This document shows positions 35,654-47,810 of a stretch of 64,000 nucleotides of DNA, one piece after another; positions within the stretch are counted from its first letter, which is position 1, and each line of letters opens with the position of its first letter. The notes beneath the pieces were generated by a model. It worked only from the letters and a program-made list of their open reading frames with translations. It had not been told where the DNA came from and searched no databases. The translations under genes were made by a program, and so were the position numbers. The DNA comes from Amylostereum areolatum (Eukaryota; Basidiomycota; Agaricomycetes; Russulales; Stereaceae), in NCBI GenBank assembly GCA_012932865.1, contig SAXG01000035.1, forward strand, positions 392,748 through 456,747. Reading direction: 5' to 3'.

Positions 35654-37206
35654 GGTGACCTGAAAAGACGTCAGTTAGCGCAAAGGAGGGACAAACGAGG
35701 ATAGACGACATACTGTTGTGTATCTTTTTTTGCTTCTTGGACCGAGGTTCGTTTCGTTCAAAGTTGAAAATGAATCCAAGCACACGGGTTAGGGGGAGGC
35801 AGGGGCCGTGCGCGGAACACGCGACGAATCAGGCCTGCTGCAGCCGTCATTAGCAATCCGTCCCACGCAAGAACACGAGGAAGAACCCACGGTGTATGGA
35901 ATCGGCCACGCAATCGATGGTGCGATAGATGTAAGATGCCGCCGGGGAACGTGGACGGTGACTCGGAGCAGGAAGGTGGGTGTATGCGCCTCGGCTATCG
36001 CGGGGAATGCCACTGGGGTCTTTCTCGTGCTGACCGGTGCTCGACGTGCGGTGCAGCCAAATCGTGGAGCGGGAATCGAAGAGGGACGAACGGGGCAAGG
36101 AGCCCGTCGAGGGGGACGTCGGTCGGTCTGCTCGGCTCAAAATCCTGTGCGCCAGATCAGATGCACGGACGCAAGCTTGCGTGGACGGGCGTGCTTACCT
36201 AGGATCCAAGTTCGAACTCGCGCTGCGCGTCGAGGATGAGGGGGACGTCGGAGGGGAACGAAAGGCGAGGGACGTCGTCGTCGTCGTCGTCGGGGGAAAG
36301 AGACGATGGACGGAAACCTTGCGGAATTCGAAATCAAATGAAACCGCGACCCAAGCGCCAGGCGAGTGGGCACGTGATTCGACACCGTTTTTGGCGAGAC
36401 CATCGTCGGCGTCACCGACTCCTCTTTGCCCGAGTATCACGACGACAACGACGACGGCATCGCAGTCCGACTCCGTCGCTCCCAGTCCAGCGCACCTCTC
36501 ACACGCCAGCTCACTGTCGTCCTCCTCTTTTTTTTTCACGCATACATCCAACCTCTGCTCGTTCTTCGCCTGCTCAACCTCGAATCCAAGGCCCCACTTC
36601 CGCCCGATCTCTTTCCACGAACACGAGAGGATGGATTGTGGGGTACGTGAAAAAATACAGCGCGTTTAGTGGCTACTGAAACGAAGAAAAACCGGAATCA
36701 CACGAGTCTGGGGGGGTGTAGGGGGTGCGTGGTCATAACAGCAGGGCGTTCCGGGGGGGTTGGTTTGTACGTGGGGTGTGGGGGGTAGCGCGAATGGGGA
36801 GGGGCTAGATGGGTTGTGTGGGGGGGAGGAAGACGTAACAAATTTCGTGGGTGTGGCGCGTAAGGTGGGTGAGTCTTTAACTTTGGGGTCATCGAAAAGG
36901 CGAGGGGGGAGAAGAAAAGTGTAACTAATACAGCAACGGCAGGCAATGAAGAAGGTCGGAAGAAAAATAATACAGGGGGCGCGCTACAGTGTCCCCGGTA
37001 CGGAAGACGGGATGTCGTTGGGCAAGCGATACAAGTGGTGGGGGGACGGTGGTGGGGGGCGTGATGAACAAACAACAGGAGAAAGCGTAGAAGGAGGAAG
37101 AGGAGGCGAAGAAAAAAAAAGAAGAGAAAGAGGTCGTGGGTGAGTAATACAAACTATCCGTACACGAATCCGACGGTGGGCCGCCAGGGCCTCCCGCCGT
37201 GGGGCA
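35654..37206. other. intergenic, purine-rich 3' flank of HMG gene
   Basis: No gene recognised at 35.7-36.7 kb. From about 36700 to 37140 the plus strand is strongly G/A-rich with G runs of 4-7, so the downstream transcript strand of the HMG gene is pyrimidine-rich. Confidence 0.5.
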
Positions 37207-38829
37207 TTAATAGCCGTCTGCAGTCATCGCCATCTGCATCCCCATCCCGTCGTACGCGAACGCGTCGTACATCGACGTCCCGCGCTCCTCGCACCCGACC
37301 TCGAACTTGGGCACGTCCATCGTGATCGGCGGGATCAGGCTGAGGTCGAAGTCCTCGTTGAACAGCGGCTGCGCGTTCGCGGGCCAGAGGTCGCCCCAGC
37401 CCGCGTACGCGGTGTGGTACGCGAGCTGCTGATGGGGGTGCGGATGGGGGTGCATGCGCGCGGAGGAGGGGTCGGAGCCGGAGAGCGGCGCGGGCACCAT
37501 GTGCATGTCCGAGTGCTGCTGCCAGAGATCGGTCGGGAGCTGCACCGTCTCGAGCGTGCCGGGGGTGAACGGGCCCAGATGGGGCGAGGACGCGCCGGAG
37601 GACGCGGTGCGGTAGGAGACGGGGGAGACGAGTGAGGTCGCGGGCTGCGGGATGTACATTGTGGGCTCGTTCGGGATGGTGAGCGGGTCGAGCGGGATCG
37701 CGCGTTTCGGGGGCTCGAAGCCCATGTGGGAGAGGGAGAGTTCGTACACGCTGGAGAAGACGTCGCCCGCCTGGCCGTCGTCGCCGTCGTCAGCACCGTG
37801 CGCGTCCACACCACGCACGAAGACACGCACCTGGGGATCGGGCTGCCAGCCCTGCGGCTGGCCGAAGTCGGCGTGGTCGTGGTCGTCGGAAGCCGGGAAC
37901 GTCCATCCGAGCTCGGACTCGAGCGTCGAGGGCGCGGACGTCCGTCGGTTGTTGTGGGAGATCATCGCGACCTCGAGCGGGGACGTGGGCGAGGGCATGA
38001 ACAGCGCCGGGATCTGGATCGTCTGCTGGTACGCGGGCGGGGGCGTGGGCGCGGAGACGGCGCGACGGCCTGTGCGCGAGGGCACGGCGGCGACGGGGAG
38101 CGTGAACGCGATCTCGCCGTCGGTCTCGGGCTCGTCCTCGCTCCTGCCCTTGCCCTTGGCGGAGGCGGCGGCGGAGGCCTTGCCCTTCTTGAGGCGTATG
38201 GGGCGGTAGACGTAGTTGGGGTGCATCTCCGCGTGCTCCTTCTTCTTCTCCTTGGCGAGGTCCTCCCAGTACTGCTTCTCCTCCGCGGGCAGGCTCCGCC
38301 ACTGGGCGCTGATCGCCTTGGACAGGTCTGCCTGGCGCTGCTTTTTGGGCACGGGCGCGCCCGCGGCCATGCCCTCGTCGAGGGCGGAGTTGCGGTCCTC
38401 GCAGCACTTGCGGCGGAAGAGGATGAACGCGTTCTCGGGGCGCTTGATGTAGTCGTCGTCGCCGCGCTTCGGTCGTCGCTCGTGGATGTCGCTCGCGGTG
38501 GATCGGCGACGGCGGTGGGAGGGCGCGGGTGCGGGTGCGGCGGGGGAGGACTGGAGAGAGTCGGGGGGCGGGGTGGAGGTGGAAGAGGCGAGTGCGGCGG
38601 CGGGAGTGATCGTGAGCGTCCTGAGGTCTGGCTCGAAGGGCGAGTTGGCGGGTGAAAGGGAAGGAGCGTGGGCGTGGGGAGGGAAGGTGAAGGCGCGCGG
38701 TGTCGGGGATACGATGTTGAGTGCCGGCGCGGCCTCCAGGGCATCTGCTACGGTCACCTCGAGTGCTGCACGTCGTTCTCGGTGAGTTTCGTCTGGATTC
38801 TGTGGGAGAGAGCGGGGTGGGACGCACAT
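37207..38829 (-). CDS. HMG-box transcription factor, copy 1
   Basis: Single-exon gene, 540 residues, from the first real ATG at 38829 (an in-frame extension upstream lacks ATG). The HMG-box is at about 127-206: DDYIKRPENAFILFRRKCCE, then QADLSKAISAQWRSLPAEEK, then YWEDLAKEKKKEHAEMHPNY. A 12-residue acidic/Ala insert lies in the first helix-turn. The box is preceded by an S/T/P-rich region with HRRRR and followed by a Lys-rich nuclear-localisation-like segment (RPIRLKKGKASAAASAKGKG). A long low-complexity C terminus with Gln/His (HPHPHPHQQ) is a likely activation region. Such MATA_HMG-type regulators control sexual development or metabolism in fungi; the target set is unknown. Paired with another HMG gene at 55233. 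Confidence 0.88.
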   Translation of the reverse strand: MCVPPRSLPQNPDETHRERRAALEVTVADALEAAPALNIVSPTPRAFTFPPHAHAPSLSPANSPFEPDLRTLTITPAAALASSTSTPPPDSLQSSPAAPAPAPSHRRRRSTASDIHERRPKRGDDDYIKRPENAFILFRRKCCEDRNSALDEGMAAGAPVPKKQRQADLSKAISAQWRSLPAEEKQYWEDLAKEKKKEHAEMHPNYVYRPIRLKKGKASAAASAKGKGRSEDEPETDGEIAFTLPVAAVPSRTGRRAVSAPTPPPAYQQTIQIPALFMPSPTSPLEVAMISHNNRRTSAPSTLESELGWTFPASDDHDHADFGQPQGWQPDPQVRVFVRGVDAHGADDGDDGQAGDVFSSVYELSLSHMGFEPPKRAIPLDPLTIPNEPTMYIPQPATSLVSPVSYRTASSGASSPHLGPFTPGTLETVQLPTDLWQQHSDMHMVPAPLSGSDPSSARMHPHPHPHQQLAYHTAYAGWGDLWPANAQPLFNEDFDLSLIPPITMDVPKFEVGCEERGTSMYDAFAYDGMGMQMAMTADGY

Positions 38830-40432
38830 CGTACGGGGGTGTCGCGGGTTCGGTACGCAGGCATGGTGGCTTGTGTGTTTCTGCGGGCGGGGCTGGGAAC
38901 GTGCGCTGAGGCGAAACGTGGTGAGTTTCTTGTGAACGGAGTGCGTTCTGGAGGGTGAACGGCGAACGGCGAACTCCTGCGATGAGAGCGTGCAGGAGGG
39001 AGACTGATGGGGAAACGGGGGGATGTTGCTCAGGGAAAAGAGGAGTGGATGCGACGCTCGAGGGTTTTTGTCTGCCGAGGGACCGGACGGAAGCGAAAAC
39101 AATTGGCGAGTGGCTTACGACGGGAAGACAATTGGCGGACGGCTAACCGCTTTATAGGAGAACTCGCGATCGCGCGCCGAAGCGTTCTGGATGGCCGCAA
39201 ACGTCTGACCGGCTCTCCCTGCCTCAGCCACCCGGGCCACCCCCGGCTTGCTCCCGGCTTGCTCCCGGCCCTCCCCCGCCCGCTGGCCGCTGGCCGCTGG
39301 GCCCCGCTCATTGTCTCCTCCCCCAGATCCCCATCTCCCAGGCACCCCTTGCCTCTTTCGGCCCCTCGCCTGTTCCATTCGCTCACCAAACACCCCCAAA
39401 CATCCCCCCCTCAGCCACCCGCCCTCGCGTTATTGTTTTCCGCCCGTGTGAGAAAGCGTTGGGTGCCCCCCGCCGGTCTGCCGGACGTCGAATATTTCGG
39501 TGCATGCCATGTTATCGACCCCCAGACGCCGTTCCCGCCGCCGAACTTCCTCCCTCTTCTCCTCCTCCGGTCCCGCGACCGCGCTTGGCCACCACGCGCC
39601 TCCAATCGATATTTCCTTTCGCTCGACGCTTTCGGATCCCGTCTCGTTTTTTGCCTCCGCCTCGCGTCCACGTCCCAACAGCCGCCCGCCTCCCTCCTCC
39701 CTCCTCGTCTTTGTCCTCGTGGCGGTGTGCCTTCCTTTGGGCCCTCTTTGCCACGACCTTCTCGTCTGCTTTGCGATTAGATTCCGGTGTCTCAAGATCA
39801 TCCAAGATCAACCCTCGCCGACCTCGCCGACCTCCCCACCTGCATCGCCCCGACGCGCATCCATGCCCTCATCTCTGCTTTTGACCCCCGTCGCGCACAC
39901 GTACTTACCGTACTTACGCAAATTCGCTCGGATCCTCCCTCGCCTCGAGGTGTCGAACGTCATCGCGTACGTACGGGTTTTATGTCACCCCCATCAATCT
40001 TCATGTGCCCTATCCCGTCGAACAAAGCGTTTTTTTAACCGCCTGATTTCCCCGTCCGAACGCGTCCGCCTCAACTTTGTATGCGCACGCAACACACACA
40101 CACACATGTTCATATCCGAATCCCTCGTCCGCGTTCGCAGCCCAGTCACAACCTCCGCGCTCATCCGTCCGTTACGCGCGATTGTGCTCCATATCCAACC
40201 TTGAATAGCCAAATGTTCGCGAGTAAAATGACCGCGGTCGTTCATCAGATCCGAGATTCCCACCGCACCTGTGCGCCCCCCCTCCCCTCGTCCGTCCCAC
40301 ACACACACATTGACTGACACATATTTACACCGTGCGCACCATCGCGCATCCGAGCGTCCCCGTCCCGGAAACGCGCGCGCGGACATCGAAACCCCACCAC
40401 CGCCCTCGGCTCGTGTTTGTTACGATACGCCA
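38830..40432. other. upstream region of HMG copy 1
   Basis: Long probable promoter/leader. Short tandem CGGCTTGCTCC and CCGCTGG repeats near 39243-39300; CA run near 40094. Several overlapping open frames on both strands, none convincing. Confidence 0.4.
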
Positions 40433-42050
40433 TCAGGTGACGCGCCAATCGACGTGCACGCACCCCGCCCATCGCTTCGAGTTCGGGAGGGCGGAACGAC
40501 GCGCGAAAATTTGGACGCAATATGGTCCGCGTTCGCCGCCCCCTTCGCGACCGGCGTGAACGAGTTGCGGGCTTGTGCTCGCGGGGGAGTGGATCCTCGC
40601 ACCGATGCGCGCCGATAGTGCCTTCATACTTAGCAAAGCTGGAGCACGAGCAGCGGGGACGGCAGAGCTCGCGGATCGCGACAGGACTGAGCCCTCGTCT
40701 CCGTTCTCCATTCTCCCGCTAGCCTGCTGTGCGGGACGGTCAGCCCTTCGACGGGCACACACGCGCGTACTGACATGATCCGGGATATGGTCGATTCGGA
40801 CGACGGGGGCGCGATATGGGATCTCGTGCGTTCGCTCCGTGTGCGTACGATCGATGCCTGCTTTGCGCACTTTGCGGCTTAGCGGGTGCTGCAGCTGGAT
40901 CGGACTTGGGGAGGTGGAGGCGCGGGTCGCCGATTGTGCGCGCAGCGGGGGATGAGGGGAGGAACGTACGGTCCTTCGCCGTGTTCCGCGGTGTTGTCCT
41001 CCAGTGGGTGGTGGCGGATCCGGCCAGAGTAAACGTTAACGGGATATGTGAATATGGACGTGAATTGAGTGTAACCGAGCGCGATCATGTGCGTTCTCTC
41101 CGATATGCTTACGCGTCCGGATCCCTCTGAAATAGAACGAGTGAATGGGCGACCGCAGGTCCCCGCGGGCGGCGTGCGCTCCGGTACTATGGGGTTTCCA
41201 TTGAGTCCTGTGTACTTACCGCGTAAAGTGAAGTGGACGCGACTTGCCGTATAATGTAAGAGCAAGAATGTGCGCGGGCGCGTCACCATTCCTCGCGATC
41301 GACGCCACATCCGGCTCGCCCAAACGACACACGCTCACGTTATCGCGAACCCCGGCGCCCAGCCGCGCTCTGGCGAAAAAATGCAAGCGCATGCATGCAT
41401 CCATAACACCCCCCTCCATCTCCATCTCCATCTCGATTCTCCATCGCACAGAACGCGCGCAGCCCCGATCGTCACATAGACCTACCTCGCCAGCGCGCCA
41501 CCCCCCGCGCTGCGGTGCATTCTGTACGCCGACATCACCAGCATGGCGAACGCACGCACATACATAATCCACCCACTCGTCATAAACACGCACGGAACCG
41601 GGAACCCTCCCCCAGTTCCTGTCATCATCGCGCGCAGTGCTGGCGGCTTCGAAGCGGCCACCGCCCACTGGCACGGCTGTGTACCTTGCACGCCGAGATC
41701 GCCAGAGCGGGCGGTCCTGCGAACATGATGCTCGCAAGGCAACACCGCTTTGGACGCGTTAGTACACCGAGGAATCATCGTGCGCGACGGGAGAAGCCTG
41801 AGAGCGCTATAGTATACCACGGTGCGACGACGCATCCCGAAAGCCACGACGGCGTCTCTCGTCCATGACCTACCCCCGAGATCGCCAGACGCGGCTTCGC
41901 ATTCCACATCCACTTCCCGCCGCACAGCAGCGGGCGTGCATCCAGCCTGGCTGAGGCCACAGCATCGAGAACGAGCGGCGCGCGATTGGAGACGGCGCAC
42001 GCAGGCGCCCACGGAACCTTCCGCCATCTTGGGGTTTTGCTTTTAGAAAT
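40433..42050 (-). other. unresolved, possible minus-strand membrane-protein gene
   Basis: Minus-strand frames at 41482-42027 contain CVFMTSGWIMYVRAFAMLVM followed by SAYRMHRS and a GTAGGT donor, suggesting one membrane segment. Further possible exons lie at 40879-41150 and 40433-40870. Splice sites are only partly consistent. A pheromone receptor was considered and not supported. Bounds and existence are uncertain. Confidence 0.2.
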
Positions 42051-44796
42051 AAAATAAAAGTAAACGTTTCGGTCGGAGAGGGGAGGATCGACCGTGGGAA
42101 GCGCTCGGCGTCGTCGAAACACGTGGATCGCACATCCCGTTTTTGGACGGGTCCCCCCTCGGTGACTCAGGCGCTCAGATCCAGAGGCCGGATTCGGATG
42201 GGGGGCACGGCGGGATCGCGCTCGGACGTCCGAGATTGGCGAAAGGGGTGGGGGTCAAACGCGGGGGCTCAGGCCTCAGGTCGTAAATGCCATATTTTAT
42301 TGGCTGACATCTGCGCGCGGGTTGAGCGTGATATCTGGACTGGGTGCGCTGGGCGTGTGGACGGAGACAATGCAAGGATGAGAGATAGTTTATCAGAAGG
42401 GGGGAAGGGAGACTCGAGGGGAAGGGAGAGGATGAGGCTTTGAGGGCGCGCGGTGGTGGGACTGGTCCCTCAGGCCTCAGGCCTCAGGCTCGAGCTCGAC
42501 GCGTTCCATCAGTGTGTCGGCGACGACGGCCGTATGCCACACTGCCAGAAATCGAGATGCGCTGCTTTGTCCTGGCTGGACGATGATCCGCTCGTCGGCG
42601 TTGGGCTGATAACCGCGAGCAAAGACACGCTGCGACCTCCCCAACGCCGCCGCCGCCGCCGCCGTAGAGGACGAGGCGAGCGGAGACGGAGGCAAATAAT
42701 CGCGGCGGCGGACTGGGACTCGGAGGCGCCCACGGAGGACGATGAAGGGAGGATCGGCAACCAAAAGCACACGAGATCTGAGACGGCTGGGCGAACTCGA
42801 TCGGGATCTCGCCGCCGGATCGTGTGCGCCTCCCGATATGCCATTGCGTATTCGTTACGTAAGACGCGGGGGAAAACGAGCGCTCGTCCGAGAGCCGTCG
42901 AAGAATTCCAGCAGAGGTACAACCAGAACGACTATCTTCTGGTTAGGTCAGCCACGGAGACTAAGCAGAGCCCTAAGTGTGATCCCGTCCGTTTTACGAT
43001 TGGATTTCCGAGGGCGCTCTCGGCGAAACGCAAGGGGTGGTAGCGTCGTTTGAGGGCCCGAGAAGGGGTCGTATATTGGAGCGGAAAACGGGATCACTGG
43101 AGATGAAGACGCGGCCGGGTGCGGAGGAGAAGGAGACCAGAAGACGGCGAAGGCATATTTTTGAACGCGTTGGGTATAGACGTTCTGCGCGGAAGGGGGA
43201 GGCCACGGCGGCGAAGTCGAGGGACCCGTTCTCGCGTGCGCCGGAAGCAAAAAATCGTCTGGCCCCTTGCCGCGATCCTGATCTTGTGTCTGACGTACCC
43301 CATTCCTCCGCCCTCAGACCCATGTCTCACACCCTGGCGACGACCGAATGCGGTCTCCCAAAGAGAGTGACGACGCGAAACGAAACGTGGCACTGGCAGG
43401 ACCTTCTTTGCTTCCGTCTGTCACGCGACGAGCAGCGGCGGAGCGAGCGCACAGGGCTTAGGGTGTGGGCGGGCAGACGCTGGGTCTGGGACGTGCTGAC
43501 GGCATACCACTGGATGGGCTAGCGACGCACACCAGACCACTGCTTCGTGCGGAAATGGCGAGTCGGACAGGGCGGCTGCGGACGGCGGCGAAGTCGAAGA
43601 CCGAGCGTGGCCATGGGACGGAGGAGAGAAGCGCCTGGGCACGTTGGCGGGGCTTTGGGGAACGAATGGGATGGTCTGATTTCGTGCACGTCGGGCCGCA
43701 ATTGCAGATGGGAAACGCTGGAATCCGTTTCCCCCAGTGTGTTTGCGGGCGAGCTGAGGGTGCCAGATCGCGAGACGTAACTCGTAGGCTCGAGCAACTT
43801 TGTAAGGCGGCTAAACAACCTCGGCTCGTAGCATTGAACGACTGATCGCAGGGATATTTACGTCGAAGAACGGAGAGGGCTCGGATGACTCGAGCTTAGG
43901 CTCACATACGCGTACACGCGGAGATGGAGGGGTCGGAGGAGCGAGGGAAGACGAGCCCATACAGAGAGCGTGGACGGCCGCCCGTTCTTTGGCCAGATTT
44001 CTGCAAACGGCATATCAGAGCAGGTAATTTGGCGGGAGAGACGCGAAGGGCGGCGGCATCATTTGGGCCGTATGATCCCCTGCGAAAGAAGAGCGCGAAG
44101 GGGTGGATGTGGAGATCCAGACTGTGCGGATGACCACGGGCTGAGCGCAAGTCGAGTTCGAGAGCGCTATTCCAGAATGTGAGAAGTGACGGCGGGGATT
44201 CAAAGGGCAAGGGAGAGGGAAGAGTTCGGAGAAAGGAAGGGGGCATGATACCGCCCTGGGTCACATATGAATCGTCGTCTGGCCACCCTTGTTCCTCGAA
44301 TGGGAAAACTCTCACCACCACTGACTCGAGTGGGAGATGAGTACGAGAGTGGTTGAAGGATGACTTTGCGGGAAGAGTATATTCAAAGGACGAGGGAGCA
44401 AAGGAGAAGTCGCCAGCCTCGCGTAGAGATGAGGTGGCTGATCGTGGCTGACGGTGGCAAACGGTTATCTAGCCGAGGTGCCACGTGGTGACGTAATTCG
44501 ATGTCGCGGTCTCTGTTGCTTTTCTGCTTCGACTCTCTCGTCCCGACTCTCGGAATTTCTGCTCTTTCTGCGTGCAGGTAAAGTACGCCGTCCAATCGTT
44601 CCTGACCGTGCTCGTGGAAAATCACGTATTTTTCTGTTCGTTCATTTCCAGGCCTTTTACGCAACGAGCACCCGTTCCTTAGACCGCTCGCACGTCACCC
44701 ACTCCCTTGCCTGACCTGCCACCGTTCTTCCTCGACCGAGGGTTTCCCAAAACTGAAGATTATCCTCGAATTTTTCCCGCGAAACTAGGAAATAAC
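42051..44796. other. gene-poor GC-rich stretch
   Basis: Many overlapping Arg-rich open frames in all registers, as expected of GC-rich non-coding DNA. Contains GCCTCAGG clusters at 42266-42280 and 42468-42492. No family recognised on either strand. Confidence 0.45.
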
Positions 44797-45805
44797 ATGA
44801 CTCGAGGAACGAAACGCGTTCGCGAGGCAACGCCGCCTTCGAACGTCGCTTCGTCTGCGTCTAATCTCTCCCCGGTGTCGCCCCTCTCCCCACTCTCTTC
44901 AGGCTCGTCTTCCTCTGTTATCAGATCTCTCCATTCACCGCCTCAAAGTCCTCACAAAAGCAAGAAACTCAAGCTTCTCACGGACCACGCCGACATATCC
45001 CCGTTTCCCGACTTCCGTCGCGCCGACCCCTGCCGAGGCACGCGCCGTCCACGCCGTCCTTCTTTGCGCCCACCCCCAGCATCAGGCCGCCGCCACCCGC
45101 GGTCCCGTCGACGACAAAGGTCGGATCCAGAAAAACTCGGCAGAGACGTGCGGTCGGGTGCCGAACGTGCTCGACGCGCTCATCGGCACCATCCTTTCGC
45201 AGAACACCTCCTCGCGCAACTCGACCGCCGCGAAACACAGTCTGGACGCCACGTTCGGCCTGCACGGGTTTGAAGCGATGGCGCGCGCCCCGCGGGCGGA
45301 AGTCGTCACTGCCATTCAGCACGGCGGGCTCGCGAATCGCAAGGCGGAGATCATTCAAAAACTGCTCAAGGGCGTGCACGCGCAGCGCGGGGTCTACTCT
45401 CTGCAACACCTCGCGGAGAACAAGTCGATCACGGATGCCCAGGCGATGGCGGAGCTCGTGGGGTACGACGGCGTCGGGCCCAAGACCGCGGCGTGCGTAC
45501 TGCTGTTTTCGCTCGGACGGGACTCTTCGATCGCGGTGGACACGCATGTGTATCGGCTGAGCAAGATGCTTGGGTGGGTACCTCCACGCGCGAACAGGGT
45601 ACAGGCGCAGTTGCATCTGGACGCGAGGGTGCCAAAGGAGCTCAAGTATGGGCTGCATGTGCTCATGGTCACGCACGGCCGATTGTGCAAGGGCTGCAAG
45701 GGCGCGAGCGCGAAGGGGTCGTGTGGCTTGAAGGCGTATATGAAAGAGAGGAAGGCCGATCTTGCGAAGGTTGGCTCGCAAGTCGCTTTGGAGGAAGAGT
45801 CGTAA
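44797..45805 (+). CDS. endonuclease III-like DNA glycosylase (HhH-GPD), frameshifted
   Basis: Base-excision repair enzyme removing oxidised pyrimidines. Starts MTRGTKRVREATPPSNVAS at 44797 with an S/P-rich, KKLKL-type nuclear N terminus. One extra base at about 45012-45025 separates ISPFPDF from TPAEARAVHAVLL; after that the frame is intact. Catalytic part: VLDALIGTILSQNTSSRNST, the helix-hairpin-helix LVGYDGVGPKTAACVLL with the expected catalytic Lys, and IAVDTHVYRLSKMLGW with the catalytic Asp. The 4Fe-4S loop normally C-x6-C-x2-C-x5-C is replaced by CKGCKGASAKGSC, three Cys with different spacing. C terminus VALEEES. About 335 residues. Intronless, flanked by gene-poor DNA. Confidence 0.85.
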
Positions 45806-47810
45806 GGTACATTTCCCGATCGTTGACTATTGTGCAATCTTGACCTTGCCTTCTCAGGATTTTCCCTTGGACCCATGGTACCTTGTACGCTCCAGCGGCT
45901 CTTTTGTCTTTTGGGTTCTTTTTATTTCTATACGAGCACTTTTTGTTTCGGAAGGTTTCGTGTGTCGACGCGATCTGGATCTCGTCGCCGTACGGCGCGC
46001 TATCGTCAAACACTACGCCAATTCCTATGTCGTCACTCGGCCCTTTCCCCTCCTCGCGCTTCTTTTCAAGCTTTCCCGATGCGTTCGCGTTTCGGCTCTC
46101 GACACCGTGGCGCGCTGATAAACTTCCGAGTCTAAGTATCCCTGCCCTCGGGTTGTGTACACCGCTCGCAGCATCTGACCGATTGAACAAGCTTCTCCCG
46201 GGATCGATCGTGTTCGGAATACAAGTCGTTTGAGCGTCGCCACGTCATGAAGACTTAGACCCCGGATGAAGGCCGTTCGGGTCCACTCAGGCTTCCGCGC
46301 AATGGGGCTCATCTGCACGCCTGGGACATCGTTCGAGGAGCGGGAGACTTTTCGTTGATGTGTTCTACCCCATATACTTAGATTGCCCTGGATCATCTCG
46401 CCGTAGAAGCTGCCACAGGCGTTTTATATTCCTTGATCTACGTGCAAGTGATCCCTCAACAATATAGCGGACAGAGATTGTTCAGCTGCTTTGATAACAG
46501 CTATCAAGCACGTCAAGGCTTCCCAATATGTCCACCTCATTCCGCCAAATTTAAATGATATGTACCTCAGCTGTATGCGTATAGATCGACTACGCCGCAT
46601 ATTCCCATTCTTACGTAGAGAGGAATGATCCTCGAGCGGCGAGCATCCCTCCTGCTTGTCGTCGATCCTTGTACTTATTAGAAGCCGAATTTTCGATCGG
46701 CGCTATCAGCCGGAAAGGTCCGCTTTCGGCCGGAAAAGTGCCATACACGGAAATTCGGAGCTGCGGCACCGGGAGTTGCACGGCGGCGACGCCGTCACAT
46801 AGGTGACGTACATGGTTCAGATTCCTAGGTTTCGACCTTGTCCTCCTCGTCTTCCTCATCCCGAACACGCTCAATGTACCGTGCAATAACACTAAAATTC
46901 AGTCGAGAGCAAATTTGATCGTCACCGTTGTGCGACCGACTTTCGCACTCAAGATGTCCCCATCACGCCCCCTCACGAGCCGACCGCGCAGACGGAAGGC
47001 CTTGTTCTCTGTTCGAAACAGAACCCCCTCGGACCTCTTCCTTGGTTTTTTTTGAGCTGAAAAAGAGGGCGTCGGCGTCATGAAGCGTATGTAGCCTTCG
47101 AACTCGCTATAACATCGCCACCCGACTAACGCAACATCGCCTCGCGGCACAGGAAGAACCTCCTCGTGTCTTGCGTGAGGCATATTCTTGGACCCCGACC
47201 GCCCCGCTGTCCTATTCCCTTCGCGAACGCTCCCAGGTCGCTGTCCCCGGACTTCATTGGTCGAACGTGCCGCTGCTGGCCGTCGCGCAGTCGACGAGCA
47301 CCAAGTCCAAGGAGGAGAATCCGAGAGCTGGGCGTCAACGAGTCGAGACTAGGTGTGTGCGCTAGTCCTCGTGTCCTTGTATCTCCCATCTATCCTGCGC
47401 GCCGCCTCCCCGTTTTGCTCCTCCCCGGGTCCTTGCGTGCGCTGATGAACGCGATAATAATACCCCTGAGCTTCTTTGCCCGCCCTCATCTCGATGCTTG
47501 CGCCCTCGTCTGCCCCACGATCATCGCGATGGCTGACTTTTCCCCCCGACTGCAGTGCACTCTGCGCGCACGAAACATTCCTTGGGAGAGCCCGCCGACC
47601 GAAAAAAGAACGTAGGAATTGTGAGATAGCTGGATAGTGCACAGGTGCGTCTTCCCCCATGCGCGGAGCGCCAGTCCGAGGCTCACATCGCAATTGCGTT
47701 CAGTGGCACATATACACGTTTTGGACGCGTCACCCTCGAGCTGAATTCCCCATCGCTCATCGACATCCCATCGCCTTTCCTTTCACCACCCAGTACAGTC
47801 CAACTCGTCC
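45806..47810. other. intergenic
   Basis: About 2 kb with no recognised gene; AT-richer at 46400-46620. Promoter of the next gene lies at its right end. Confidence 0.45.

Noticed and set aside
37726..38655. 309-codon plus-strand open frame over HMG copy 1
   Set aside because: Antisense shadow of GC-rich coding sequence; no domain, low complexity.
41482..42027. Possible pheromone receptor (STE3-like) on the minus strand
   Set aside because: Only one hydrophobic segment visible, no receptor signature, and no adjacent CAAX pheromone gene found.
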